From Haloprofundus halobius (GTDB lineage Archaea; Halobacteriota; Halobacteria; Halobacteriales; Haloferacaceae), in NCBI RefSeq assembly GCF_020097835.1, contig NZ_CP083666.1, forward strand, positions 1,674,001 to 1,738,000: DNA of 64,000 nucleotides, written 5' to 3'. Shown here in pieces: positions 34,518 through 42,935 of the stretch (positions are counted from its first letter, which is position 1; each line of letters opens with the position of its first letter). The position numbers were made by a program, and so were the translations under genes. Under the pieces are notes generated by a model, which did no database searches, was not told the origin of the DNA, and was given only the letters and a program-made list of their open reading frames with translations.

Positions 34518-35192
34518 TCAGAGCAACTCGGCGTACTCGCGGAACCGCCGGCCTCCCTCGGACCGAACCGGGTCGCCGTGACCCATCCCGACGACGTCGA
34601 CGTCGCCGAGGTGCTCGGCCAACTGGCGGACGCTCCGGTCGTTTCGGTCGGCGTCGTAGGCGAGCACGGAGGGGAGGCGCGCGAACCGACCGTCGTCGCC
34701 GCGGACGAGATCGCCGACGAGCGCCAACCCGTACTCGCGGTGGACGAACGAGGTGTGTCCCGGCGTGTGGCCGGGGGTCCGGTAGGCGACGAACGCGCCG
34801 ACGGTGTCGCCGTCGACGACGCGTTCGACTTCGAGGTCCGGCACGTCGACGAACGCGCCGAGGGCGCGCTGGAGCACGCCCTTGTGGTTGCCGAGCGGCG
34901 GTTTCGCCTCCCCCAGTAGAAAGCTCGCGTCGGGTTCGCTGGCGTAGACGGGCGCGTCGAGGCCCATCTCGGCCAACCCGGCGAGCGCGCCGACGTGGTC
35001 GAAGTCGTAGTGGGTGAGGAGGACGCGTTCGACTTCGGCGAGCGAGTAGCCGGCGCGCGCGACGTACTCGCGGAGTCGGGTGGCGTCCATCGGCGTGCCC
35101 GCGTCGACGAGCGTCAGTCCCTCGGCGTCGACGAGATAGGCGTTGATGCCGCGGAGCGGTACCCGCCACGTCGTGTCGGAAGGCGGACTCAT
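34518..35192 (-). CDS. MBL-fold metallo-hydrolase
   Basis: The protein has 224 residues. VDAGTPMDA and VLLTHYDFDHVGALA are the MBL core; TPGHTPGHTSFV gives the third His and ALVGDLVRG the bridging Asp; the C-terminal MGHGDP supplies the last His. In HYDFDH the second His of the canonical HxHxDH is Asp, so the metal site may be altered (as in some MBL subfamilies). The substrate is unknown. The start is ATG 35190-35192. Confidence 0.82.
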   Translation of the reverse strand: MSPPSDTTWRVPLRGINAYLVDAEGLTLVDAGTPMDATRLREYVARAGYSLAEVERVLLTHYDFDHVGALAGLAEMGLDAPVYASEPDASFLLGEAKPPLGNHKGVLQRALGAFVDVPDLEVERVVDGDTVGAFVAYRTPGHTPGHTSFVHREYGLALVGDLVRGDDGRFARLPSVLAYDADRNDRSVRQLAEHLGDVDVVGMGHGDPVRSEGGRRFREYAELL

Positions 35193-35259
35193 GGAGGACG
35201 ATAGGAGCGCCGAAAGGAAAAATCAGGGGAATCGGACTGTTCGTCGCCGGAGGTGGCGT

Positions 35260-36336
35260 TTACCGCGTCGCCCAGAGATACCGTCCCACGTCGCCGATGA
35301 ACAGCGCCGCCGAGAGAACGGGCACGACGACGGCCAGAAGCAGCGTCAGCGACGCCATCGGCGCGAGCGCGGCGCTCAGGCCGACGGCGGCGAGCGGGGC
35401 GAACGCGCCGACGACGTAGAACCACGTCGTCCCCGAACCGAACCGGTGGACGGTGACGACGAGCGAGAGCGGGAGTGCGACCGCGCCGACCGGGAAGAGG
35501 AGGGCGGTGGGTGTCGTCGGGGCCGTCTGTCCCGCTGCGAGGACGAACTCGAAGAGGCTTCCGAGGCCGAACGAACCGGTCAGCGCCGCCGACGGCGCGG
35601 CCGCGAGTTCGGCCGCAAACGCTTCAAGCGCGGCGAGTTCGAAGACGAAGAACTGCGCGATACCGGCGGCGTACAGTATCGTCGCGCCGAGGACGGCCGT
35701 CCAGTGGTACAGAAGTGTTCGACGACGCGACGAGCGGGCCTCGTTCTGTTCGCGCTGTTGGCGGCGGCGCGCGCGACGGGCCTCCCGCGCTCTCGCGCGG
35801 GCGCTCGTTGCCTCCGGGTCGTGGCCGCCGACCGTCGCGTTCGTCGGACGAGCACTCGACCGACTGCGGGAGGTCCTCGTCGTACTCGTCGACGAGGCGG
35901 TACCGGACGCCGAGGCCGAGCGAGCGGTCGACGAACGGCCCGTAGAGGAGGTCGACGCGGAGGAAGTCGATGTCGATGTCGACGTGCTGGTGCGACGGGA
36001 CCGCGACGAGGCGGTCGCCGACGTTTCGCTGGAAGCGGACGACCTGCTCGCGGAGGTCGACGAGCTATCGTCGTCGCCCCACCGCGACGCCGAGGGGTAG
36101 CCTTTCATCCGCTTTTTCACGTACGTTCTGTGCCCCAGGCGCTCGTAGTCGGCTCGTTCGGACTCGTCGGAGAGCACGTCGTACGCCCGGCGAATCGTCT
36201 GGAACTGCGCGGTGGCGCGGTCGTCGTCGTTCACGTCCGGGTGATACTCACGCGCTTTCGCCCGGTAGGCGGCTTTCAGCTCCGCCTGTGTCGCGTCGTC
36301 GGAGACGCCGAGGAGGTCGTAGAAGTTCTCGGGCAT
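35260..36336 (-). CDS. Membrane-anchored DnaJ-domain protein
   Basis: The protein has 358 residues. Residues 3-68 are a J domain with the HPD triad (REYHPDVND). Residues about 80-210 are a Ser/Thr/Arg-rich linker of low complexity (TSTSTSTSSAST), followed by an Arg-rich helix. Four membrane spans occupy about 215-350. The J domain should stimulate DnaK-type chaperones at the membrane. The basic Ser/Arg linker is unusual for an acidic haloarchaeal proteome. A long plus-strand frame opposite the linker is a mirror of the GTC/GAC codon pattern. Confidence 0.85.
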   Translation of the reverse strand: MPENFYDLLGVSDDATQAELKAAYRAKAREYHPDVNDDDRATAQFQTIRRAYDVLSDESERADYERLGHRTYVKKRMKGYPSASRWGDDDSSSTSASRSSASSETSATASSRSRRTSTSTSTSTSSASTSSTGRSSTARSASASGTASSTSTTRTSRSRSSARPTNATVGGHDPEATSARARAREARRARRRQQREQNEARSSRRRTLLYHWTAVLGATILYAAGIAQFFVFELAALEAFAAELAAAPSAALTGSFGLGSLFEFVLAAGQTAPTTPTALLFPVGAVALPLSLVVTVHRFGSGTTWFYVVGAFAPLAAVGLSAALAPMASLTLLLAVVVPVLSAALFIGDVGRYLWATR

Positions 36337-36485
36337 ACCCTGTTGCGGAAGCGCTACGCAAGCCCCCGCTTTGAATGTACCGGAGCGTGACTTTCAAGAA
36401 AGACAGGAACTGGTCGAACGCGAAGACGGAATCTATCGTAATCGAAAGTGGGAAACCTGATACGGGTCCGCCGAGTGGTTGGAAC

Positions 36486-37472
36486 GTGAAGCGAATCCAA
36501 CTGGGGAACACCGTCTTCGAGGGGAAAAACGACGTCTACCTCCTCGACGGGGAGACGACGGCCCTCGTCGATACGGGCGTCGCGACCGCGGCCGTCCGTG
36601 AGCAACTCGAATCCGAGTTGGCGGCGTTCGACGTCAGTTTCGCCGACGTCGACGAGATTCTCCTCACCCACTGGCACTACGACCACGCCGGCCTCGCCGG
36701 CGAGATACAGGCCGAGAGCGATGCCGTCGTCCGCGTCCACGAGGCCGACGCACCGCTCGTCGCCGGCGAGGAGAGCGCGCTCTCCGCCGAGAACGAGACG
36801 ACGCGCCGGAAACTCCGCGAGTGGGGCCTGCCAGACGACCGCCGCGAGGAACTGCTCGACTTCCTCGGCGAACACGAGAGCCTCGCGGGTCGCCCCGCCG
36901 ACGTGACGCCCTTCGGCGACGGCGAGACGTTCGATATCGACGGCCGCGAGTACGAGGCGGTCCACCTGCCCGGCCACTCCGCCGGACTTTCGGCGTTCGC
37001 CTTCGAGGGCGAGTCGGGCGAAGAAGCGTTCGTTGGCGACGCGATTCTCCCGAAGTACACCCCGAACGTCGGCGGCGCGGACGTACGCCTCGACGCACCG
37101 CTGGAACGGTACGTCGACAGTCTCGTCCGCTTCATCGACCGCGACTTCGACCGCGCGTGGCCCGGCCACCGCGACGTCATCGACGAACCGTCGGCGCGCG
37201 CGGCGACGATTCTGGAGCACCACCGCGAACGGACCGAGAACGTCGTCGGCGTACTGCGTGAGCGTGGTCCGAGCGACCCGTGGACAGTCAGCGCCCACCT
37301 CTTCGGCGAACTGCGGAACATCCACGTGCTCCACGGTCCCGGCGAGGCGTACGCCCACCTCGCACATCTCGAAGCACGCGGCGTCGCCGAACGCGACGGC
37401 AACGAGTACGAACTCGTGGACGACGACCCGGACGTGGACGACCTGTTCCCGAGGGTCGGACGCGTCGAGTAA
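36486..37472 (+). CDS. MBL-fold metallo-hydrolase, glyoxalase II-like
   Basis: The protein has 328 residues from GTG 36486 ([22 protein letters not shown]). [11 protein letters not shown] is a complete HxHxDH site, HLPGHSAG provides His and [16 protein letters not shown] the Asp, and WPGHRDVI the last His. A C-terminal winged-helix-like part (about 235-328) is typical of the larger Glo II-like subfamily. The reaction is hydrolysis of an unidentified thioester or ester. The frame is open back to 36375 (37 more codons), but the conserved part begins at the GTG. Confidence 0.83.
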   Translation: MKRIQLGNTVFEGKNDVYLLDGETTALVDTGVATAAVREQLESELAAFDVSFADVDEILLTHWHYDHAGLAGEIQAESDAVVRVHEADAPLVAGEESALSAENETTRRKLREWGLPDDRREELLDFLGEHESLAGRPADVTPFGDGETFDIDGREYEAVHLPGHSAGLSAFAFEGESGEEAFVGDAILPKYTPNVGGADVRLDAPLERYVDSLVRFIDRDFDRAWPGHRDVIDEPSARAATILEHHRERTENVVGVLRERGPSDPWTVSAHLFGELRNIHVLHGPGEAYAHLAHLEARGVAERDGNEYELVDDDPDVDDLFPRVGRVE

Positions 37473-37548
37473 GCGTCGCCGACGGGCGTCGAGCCACCGC
37501 CGACGGAAAGACGAAACACTAAACCGGCCCGGAGGGAAAGCAAGCGGC

Positions 37549-37836
37549 ATGGAACTGCGGGTCATCGACAAGACCGACGAGGAACTCCGCATCGAAGTCG
37601 CCGGCGAGGACCACACGTTCATGAACGTGCTCAAGGGTGCGCTGCTGGAGACAGAGAGCGTCGTCGCCGCGACGTACGACATGAACCCCGAGCAGTCCGG
37701 CGGGCAGACAGAACCCGTGTTGACCGTCAAGACCGACGGTGCCGACCCCCTCGACGCGCTCGGCGAGTCCGCCGGACTCGTCCGGACTCAGATGGGCAGC
37801 CTCCGCGACGCCTACGAGTCGGCCGCCGGCGCGTAG
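37549..37836 (+). CDS. rpoL: DNA-directed RNA polymerase subunit L
   Basis: The protein has 95 residues: [34 protein letters not shown] matches the RpoL/Rpb11 family, including the HTFMNVLK motif, and [13 protein letters not shown] follows in the dimerisation half. It pairs with subunit D in the polymerase assembly platform in the cytoplasm. The length is normal. Seventy-six bases separate it from the upstream MBL gene on the same strand. Confidence 0.93.
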   Translation: MELRVIDKTDEELRIEVAGEDHTFMNVLKGALLETESVVAATYDMNPEQSGGQTEPVLTVKTDGADPLDALGESAGLVRTQMGSLRDAYESAAGA

Positions 37837-37863
37837 CGTTCTCGACGCGTCTCGATTCTCTCT

Positions 37864-38436
37864 CTACTCCGCTGCGCTGTACCCCTCACTCGACTCGTAC
37901 GTCTTCTCGCCCGCCTCGATAGCGACGTCGAGCCAGTTTTCGACCGGAACCATCGGACACTCGTAGCGCGCGGAGTACGCGCAGAAGGGGTTGTACGCGA
38001 GGTTGAAGTCGACGACCCACCGGCCGTCGCCGAGGCGGTCCTCGTCGGCGTGTAAGTCGAGATACCGACCCGCGCCGTACGTCTCCTCGCCGCTGGTCTC
38101 GTCGCGGAACGGTACCCAGAGCCCGGGGTCGTCCTCGCTCCGGCGGTACGCCTGTAACCGCTGTTGCTCGCCGTCGACCTCGAATCGGAACTCTCCCCAG
38201 CGCAGGTACTCGCGTTCGCCCTCCGTTGTCGTCGCGGCGACCACCTGTTCTTTGTCGTCGTGCTCGTGTAAGTCGAGCTCGAAGCGATAGTCGTCGTCCG
38301 GCGGATAGTAGTACAGACCCCCGAACTCGGCGCGTTCGATCCCATGAATCGGTGACTGCGGGTGGTCGCGGAAGTAGTCGTCTTTGTCTCGGCGGTACTG
38401 TTCGAGCGACGCCTCCCAGTCGGACGGTGTACTCAT
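37864..38436 (-). CDS. DUF1684 family protein
   Basis: The protein has 190 residues. WEASLEQYRRDKDDYFRDHPQSPI at the start, LQAYRRSEDDPGLWVPFRDETSGEETYGAGRYLDL in the middle, and VVDFNLAYNPFCAYSARYECPMVPVENW are the conserved DUF1684 blocks. The family is unassigned; members in bacteria and archaea are cytoplasmic. The gene converges on rpoL with a 27-base gap. Confidence 0.88.
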   Translation of the reverse strand: MSTPSDWEASLEQYRRDKDDYFRDHPQSPIHGIERAEFGGLYYYPPDDDYRFELDLHEHDDKEQVVAATTTEGEREYLRWGEFRFEVDGEQQRLQAYRRSEDDPGLWVPFRDETSGEETYGAGRYLDLHADEDRLGDGRWVVDFNLAYNPFCAYSARYECPMVPVENWLDVAIEAGEKTYESSEGYSAAE

Positions 38437-38554
38437 GGGCAGAGTTACGGGGTCGAAATAAATCAGCGTTCGTCGAGCGGGCCGACGACGTGCAGCAGGG
38501 CGAGACCAGAGTGACAGACGGCGAGCGACGCGCGGCGGGCGACGGACGACCCGA

Positions 38555-39367
38555 TTACAGCCGAACCGGCACGTCGCGCTCGGCCAGATACTCTTTGCAG
38601 TCCCGAATCGAGTACTCGTCGAAATGGAAGATCGAGGCGGCGAGGCCGGCGTCGGCGCCCGCCTCGGTGAACACCTCGTACATGTCCTCGGGGCCGCCGC
38701 ACCCGGAGGAGGCGATGACGGGCGTCGAGACGGCGTCGCAGACCGCTTTCGTCAGCGGAATGTCGTAGCCGTCCTTCGTGCCGTCGGCGTCGATGGAGTT
38801 GACGAACAGTTCGCCCGCGCCGCGGGACTCGGCCTCCTCGGCCCACGAGACCACGTCGACGCCGGTGCCCTCGCGGCCGCCCTTCACCGTACACTCGAAC
38901 CAGCAGGACTCGCCGTCGACCCGCGCGTAGTGGTCGCCCGCCTCGTCGTATCGGCGGCGGGCGTCGACGCTGATGACCATGCACTGACTGCCGAACGCCG
39001 CCGCGCCCTCGGTGATGAGTTCGGGGCGGTCCAGCGCCGCGGTGTTGATAGAGACTTTGTCCGCCCCGGCGCGGAGCGTCTCTTTGATGTCCTCACGGGT
39101 GCGGATGCCACCGCCGACGGTCAGCGGAATGAACACCTCGTCGGCGACGCGCGAAACGGTGTCGAGCATCGTCTCGCGGCCGTCGGCGGAGGCGGTGATG
39201 TCGAGGAAGACGAACTCGTCGGCGCCCGCCTCGTTGTACAGTTTGGCCATCTCCACGGGGTCGCCGGTGTACTTCAGATCCTCGAAGTTGACGCCGGTGT
39301 AGACGGCCGGATTGCCGTGGTCGTCCAAATCCACGTCGATACAGGGGATGATGCGCTTCGTCAGCAT
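38555..39367 (-). CDS. hisF: Imidazole glycerol phosphate synthase subunit HisF
   Basis: This complete TIM barrel has 270 residues. [14 protein letters not shown] carries catalytic Asp11, [11 protein letters not shown] and [10 protein letters not shown] the second catalytic Asp, and [13 protein letters not shown] the final phosphate-binding loop. With HisH it converts PRFAR to imidazole glycerol phosphate and AICAR in histidine synthesis; hisH is not in this window. The start is ATG 39365-39367. The region upstream carries six 18-bp tandem repeats. Confidence 0.95.
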   Translation of the reverse strand: MLTKRIIPCIDVDLDDHGNPAVYTGVNFEDLKYTGDPVEMAKLYNEAGADEFVFLDITASADGRETMLDTVSRVADEVFIPLTVGGGIRTREDIKETLRAGADKVSINTAALDRPELITEGAAAFGSQCMVISVDARRRYDEAGDHYARVDGESCWFECTVKGGREGTGVDVVSWAEEAESRGAGELFVNSIDADGTKDGYDIPLTKAVCDAVSTPVIASSGCGGPEDMYEVFTEAGADAGLAASIFHFDEYSIRDCKEYLAERDVPVRL

Positions 39368-39947
39368 TCGTTGCCGGAAGCTTTGCGGGTAGCGGGTTTC
39401 ACGGTTTCGACTACGGAAGCGCCCCGGCGGCGAGTTCGTCGCGTCTCCGGTTCGGACCGTCCGTTTGGCCCGGACTGTCCGTTCGACTCGGACTGCCAGT
39501 TCGACCCGGACTGTCCGTTCGCTGAGACCGCCAGTTCGGCGCAAACTGTCCGTTCACCTCGCTCACGCTCGTCGGCGCAAAGCGAGAAATGGAGAAAGGG
39601 AGAGAAGGATGCTGACACACCGTTTCGCTCACCACCTTCATGGTGGTCGGGCCGTGAAGCGCCGACGGTCACTCGTACACTCTTCGGTCGGTAATAGTCG
39701 TTGCCGATACGGATAGGCTAGCTGTCAGACTCGCGGGCGTCTCGACAGTTTTCGGGACGTTCTTCTCGCTCGGCACGCCTCGAAAATCGCCCGAAAAGGA
39801 GTTTTCCGCGCGGGCTGGCCCGGGCGCGAGTCGTGAACTCGACCGGCGGAGGCGACCCATAGCAGATTGGGTCGGGCAAGCGAGCGACCGCGAGTGGACC
39901 AGTCAGTCTCTCCGAACGGGTGTGTGTGCGCGGCCGCGGCGAACGGC
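39368..39947. other. 580-base gene-free region between hisF and the glucosidase gene
   Basis: There is no convincing coding frame. The hisF-proximal part holds six 18-bp repeats (39453-39560). The rest (39561-39947) is ordinary GC-rich sequence in which I see no RNA or gene. Confidence 0.55.
39453..39560. repeat. Six imperfect 18-bp tandem repeats upstream of hisF
   Basis: Units start at 39453, 39471, 39489, 39507, 39525 and 39543, with consensus CGGACTGTCCGTTCGACC; GGAC-TGTCC is itself a short palindrome. The array ends 86 bases before the hisF start, where upstream regulatory sites could act. Confidence 0.75.
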
Positions 39948-41747
39948 TCAGCCGAGTCGGTAGACGCGACTCTCCCACGGGCGGAGCGCGAGTGCGTCGA
40001 CGTCGTGTTCGACCGGTGGGCCGTCGGCCGCCTCGTAGTTGCTGACGAGCAGTTCGGCGGTGGTGTCGTCGACCGCAGCCCGGACCGACTCGGGGAGTTC
40101 GAACGCCGTCTTCCGGTCGGCGAAGTTGAGTACGACGAGCGCCGTCTCGTCGCCGAGCGTTCGGGTGTACGCCCACAGGCGGTCGTGGTCGGGGTAGTGG
40201 AGGTCGTACTCGCCGTAGACGAGCACGTCGGTGCTCTTTCGAACGTCGACGAGCCGACGGTAGTGGTGCCAGACCGATGCCGGATCCTCGCGAGCGGCCT
40301 CGACGTTTATCTCCCGGTAGTTCGGGTTGACGTTTATCCACGGCTCGCCGTCGGTGAACCCGGCGTTCTCGTCGTCGGACCACTGGACCGGCGTGCGTGC
40401 GTTGTCACGGCTGTTCTCGCGCAGGCCGCCCTTTATCTCCTCGAACGACCCGACGTGGCCGGAGTCGAGCGCGTCGCGAACGGGGTTTATCGTCTCCACG
40501 TCACGGAACTCCGACAGCGACTCGAACGGGTAGTTCGTCATCCCGATTTCGGCACCTTGGAAGACGTACGGCGTCCCGCGGAGCGTAAAGAGGAGCGTCG
40601 CGAGAAGCTTCGCCGACTCGACGCGGTACTCGCCGTCGTTGCCGAAGCGCGAGACGAGGCGTGGTTGGTCGTGGTTGCTCAGATAGAGGCTGTTCCAGCC
40701 GTCGGGAAAGAGACCGTTCTGCCAGCGGGTGAAGACGCGTTTCAGTTCGGTCAGGTCGTACTCGTGGTAGTCCCAGATGTGCTCGCCCTGGTCGAGCAGC
40801 ACGTGGTCGAAGTGAAACAGCGTGTCGAGGCCGTCGCCGTCCTCGCCGACGTACTGGAGCGCCTCCTCCATCGGCATCTCCTGACCGATCATCTCGCCGA
40901 CGGTGAACACGTCTCGGTCGGCGAGCACCCGGTCGCCCATCTCGCCGAGATACTCGTGGACCTTCGGGCCGTCGATGGTGCCGTCGAAGTCGTCGTGGAC
41001 GTGCGGCGGGTCGTGCTGGGTGACGCTCTCGGGTTTCGAGACGAGGTTGATGACGTCCATCCGGAAGCCGTCGATGCCCTTCTGGAGCCACCACTCCATC
41101 ATCTCGAACACCTCGTCGCGCACCTCGGGGTTCTCCCAGTTGAGGTCCGGCTGTTTGCGGTCGAACAGATGCATGTACCACTCCTCGCTTGCGTCGTCGT
41201 ACGCCCACGCGGGGCCACCGAAGAACGACCCCCACTCGTTCGGCGGCGCTTCGTGCTCGGGTCCCTCGTGGCCGGTGAACCCGTCGACGTCGGTCCGACC
41301 GTGTCGCCAGATGTAGTAGTCGCGGTAGTCGCTGTCGGGGTCGCGCGACTTCGTGAACCACGCGTGCTCGTCGGAGGTGTGGTTGACGACCAGGTCCATG
41401 ATGAGCCGGATGTCCCGGTCGTGAAGCCCGTCGAGCAACCGCTCCCAGTCGTCCATCGTCCCGAACTCGTCCATGATCGACCGGTAGTCGGCGATGTCGT
41501 AGCCGTTGTCCGCGTTCGGCGACTCGTACACCGGGTTGAGCCAGACGATGTCGATGCCGAGGTCGTCGAGGTAGTCGAGTCTCTCGACGATTCCGGGGAT
41601 GTCGCCGACGCCGTCGCCGTCGCTGTCGTTGAAACTCCGCGGGTAGATCTGGTAGACGACCGACTCCTTCCACCACGCCCGGTCGACGTGCGCGGGGTCG
41701 GCGTCCTCGCTCGTCGCGTCTGCTGTCTCCTTCACGGCCACACACAC
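39948..41747 (-). CDS. GH13 alpha-glucosidase / trehalose-type glucohydrolase
   Basis: The protein has 599 residues. The family's conserved regions are in order: VVNHTSDEH, GFRMDVIN (nucleophile Asp), FTVGEMIG (acid/base Glu) and YLSNHDQPR (transition-state Asp). SVVYQIYPRSFNDSDGDG and the C-terminal beta domain fit the oligo-1,6-/alpha-glucosidase subfamily 23/31. It should hydrolyse short alpha-glucosides in the cytoplasm; there is no signal peptide. The start is uncertain: GTG 41745-41747, or GTG two or four codons later. No ATG is in frame. Confidence 0.9.
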   Translation of the reverse strand: MCVAVKETADATSEDADPAHVDRAWWKESVVYQIYPRSFNDSDGDGVGDIPGIVERLDYLDDLGIDIVWLNPVYESPNADNGYDIADYRSIMDEFGTMDDWERLLDGLHDRDIRLIMDLVVNHTSDEHAWFTKSRDPDSDYRDYYIWRHGRTDVDGFTGHEGPEHEAPPNEWGSFFGGPAWAYDDASEEWYMHLFDRKQPDLNWENPEVRDEVFEMMEWWLQKGIDGFRMDVINLVSKPESVTQHDPPHVHDDFDGTIDGPKVHEYLGEMGDRVLADRDVFTVGEMIGQEMPMEEALQYVGEDGDGLDTLFHFDHVLLDQGEHIWDYHEYDLTELKRVFTRWQNGLFPDGWNSLYLSNHDQPRLVSRFGNDGEYRVESAKLLATLLFTLRGTPYVFQGAEIGMTNYPFESLSEFRDVETINPVRDALDSGHVGSFEEIKGGLRENSRDNARTPVQWSDDENAGFTDGEPWINVNPNYREINVEAAREDPASVWHHYRRLVDVRKSTDVLVYGEYDLHYPDHDRLWAYTRTLGDETALVVLNFADRKTAFELPESVRAAVDDTTAELLVSNYEAADGPPVEHDVDALALRPWESRVYRLG

Positions 41748-41799
41748 GGGAGGAACCCATTTAGTTGTGTTTTAGTAGGCAGGCGCAGAAGGGTCGGCC

Positions 41800-42000
41800 A
41801 TGACCGACCAGAGCAAGCCGAGCGAGCGACGCGACGTCGACGAGGGGCAGGAACCACACCAGGAGGCCGAGGACACGATGGCGGGCGAGCGAACGACCGC
41901 CCCGCAGAGCGCCTACACCACGGGCCAGGTCGGAACCGGCTTCGTCGTCCTCCTCGTCGGTCTCGCCGTCGTCTTCGGCGTCCCGCTGCTTCTGGCCTGA
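41800..42000 (+). CDS. Small single-span membrane protein
   Basis: The protein has 66 residues: a hydrophilic acidic N-part (1-45) and one membrane span (GFVVLLVGLAVVFGVPLLLA) at the C-terminus. Haloarchaea have a family of such short proteins (DUF7550-like) of unknown role. It starts at ATG 41800, divergent from the glucosidase gene. Confidence 0.7.
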   Translation: MTDQSKPSERRDVDEGQEPHQEAEDTMAGERTTAPQSAYTTGQVGTGFVVLLVGLAVVFGVPLLLA

Positions 42001-42040
42001 CCACGGCTATCGAGGCTGTCGAGACGGCGCCCGCCGGAGT

Positions 42041-42056
42041 TTTTGGCAAGCCTAAA
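42041..42056. promoter_or_regulatory. Degenerate iron-box-like palindrome TTTTGG-CAAG-CCTAAA
   Basis: It differs by one base from the four perfect TTTAGG-N4-CCTAAA copies in this cluster. It overlaps the TATA-like ctaaaaaa (42052-42059), 27 bases before the ATG of the GT2 gene, so binding would block that promoter. Confidence 0.45.
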
Positions 42057-42082
42057 AAACCATGGGTCCGTTCGTTCGGACG

Positions 42083-42913
42083 ATGAGTGACGCGAGCGAA
42101 CGGACGGACAGCGAGCGAGCGGATGACCGAGAACGCGACGCCGGCGAGAACGATCGCCTCGGAGAGAGCGACGGAATCGACGTGATCGAGGGAGTCGGCG
42201 ACGTCGAGCCCGGAGAACGCGACGCCACCGACCGGCAACGCCCCTACACCTTCGACGACGTGAGCGTCGTGATGGGGACGTACAACGAGGAGGCGGCCAT
42301 CGAGTCGGTGCTCTCGGACATCGACGAGGTGACCGACGGCCGCGCCGAGGTCGTCTGCGTCGACGGGTCGTCGGACCGGACACCCGAGATTGCTCGCGAA
42401 CGCGGCGCGCGGGTCATCTGTCAGCAGCCGCAGGGGTACGGCGTCGCCGTCGAGGCGGCGCTGACGGCGGCCTCGCGGCCGGTCATCGTCACGACCGACT
42501 GCGACGGCACCTACCCGATGGAACAGCTCCCCCAGTTCCTCGACGCCATCAACGACGGCTACGACGTCGTGAGCGGCGACCGACTCTACCACGGCGCGGA
42601 GGCGATGCCCGCGTTCAACCGCTTCGGCAACGCCGCGTTCGCGCTGCTGGCGAGCGCGCTGATGGGCGAACGCGTCCACGACACGACGACGGGGATGCGC
42701 GCGTACCGCCGGGAGGTCGTCGACGACATCGAGTGGACCGAGAACACGGGGCTGTCGGCCGAACTGCTCATTCGCCCGCTGATGCGCGGCTACGCCGTGA
42801 AAGAACTGCCAATCGAGTACGACGAGCGACTCGGCGAGACGAAACTCGACCCGCTCGGCGGCGGGGCCGCTATCGCGAACTCCATCGTGCGCGTCTGTCT
42901 GGAAGAGCGGTAG
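42083..42913 (+). CDS. Glycosyltransferase family 2, dolichyl-phosphate sugar synthase-like
   Basis: The protein has 276 residues. After an acidic tail (1-55), VVMGTYNEEAAIESVLSDI begins the GT-A fold; VVCVDGSSDRTPEI and VTTDCDGTYPMEQLP (DxD-like) follow, then DTTTGMRAYRR and the C-terminal ELPIEYDER. This resembles polyprenyl-phosphate mannosyl/glucosyl synthases used in archaeal N-glycosylation. There are no membrane spans. The start is ATG 42083, leaderless after a TATA-like box at 42052-42059 that coincides with a degenerate iron box. Confidence 0.87.
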   Translation: MSDASERTDSERADDRERDAGENDRLGESDGIDVIEGVGDVEPGERDATDRQRPYTFDDVSVVMGTYNEEAAIESVLSDIDEVTDGRAEVVCVDGSSDRTPEIARERGARVICQQPQGYGVAVEAALTAASRPVIVTTDCDGTYPMEQLPQFLDAINDGYDVVSGDRLYHGAEAMPAFNRFGNAAFALLASALMGERVHDTTTGMRAYRREVVDDIEWTENTGLSAELLIRPLMRGYAVKELPIEYDERLGETKLDPLGGGAAIANSIVRVCLEER

Positions 42914-42935
42914 CGACAGCGATAGCGGTAAACGC

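Noticed and set aside
35453-36100. Long acidic plus-strand frame opposite the J-protein linker
   Set aside because: The alternating GTC/GAC codons of the minus-strand gene produce an acidic mirror frame; the J domain and membrane spans on the minus strand are unmistakable.
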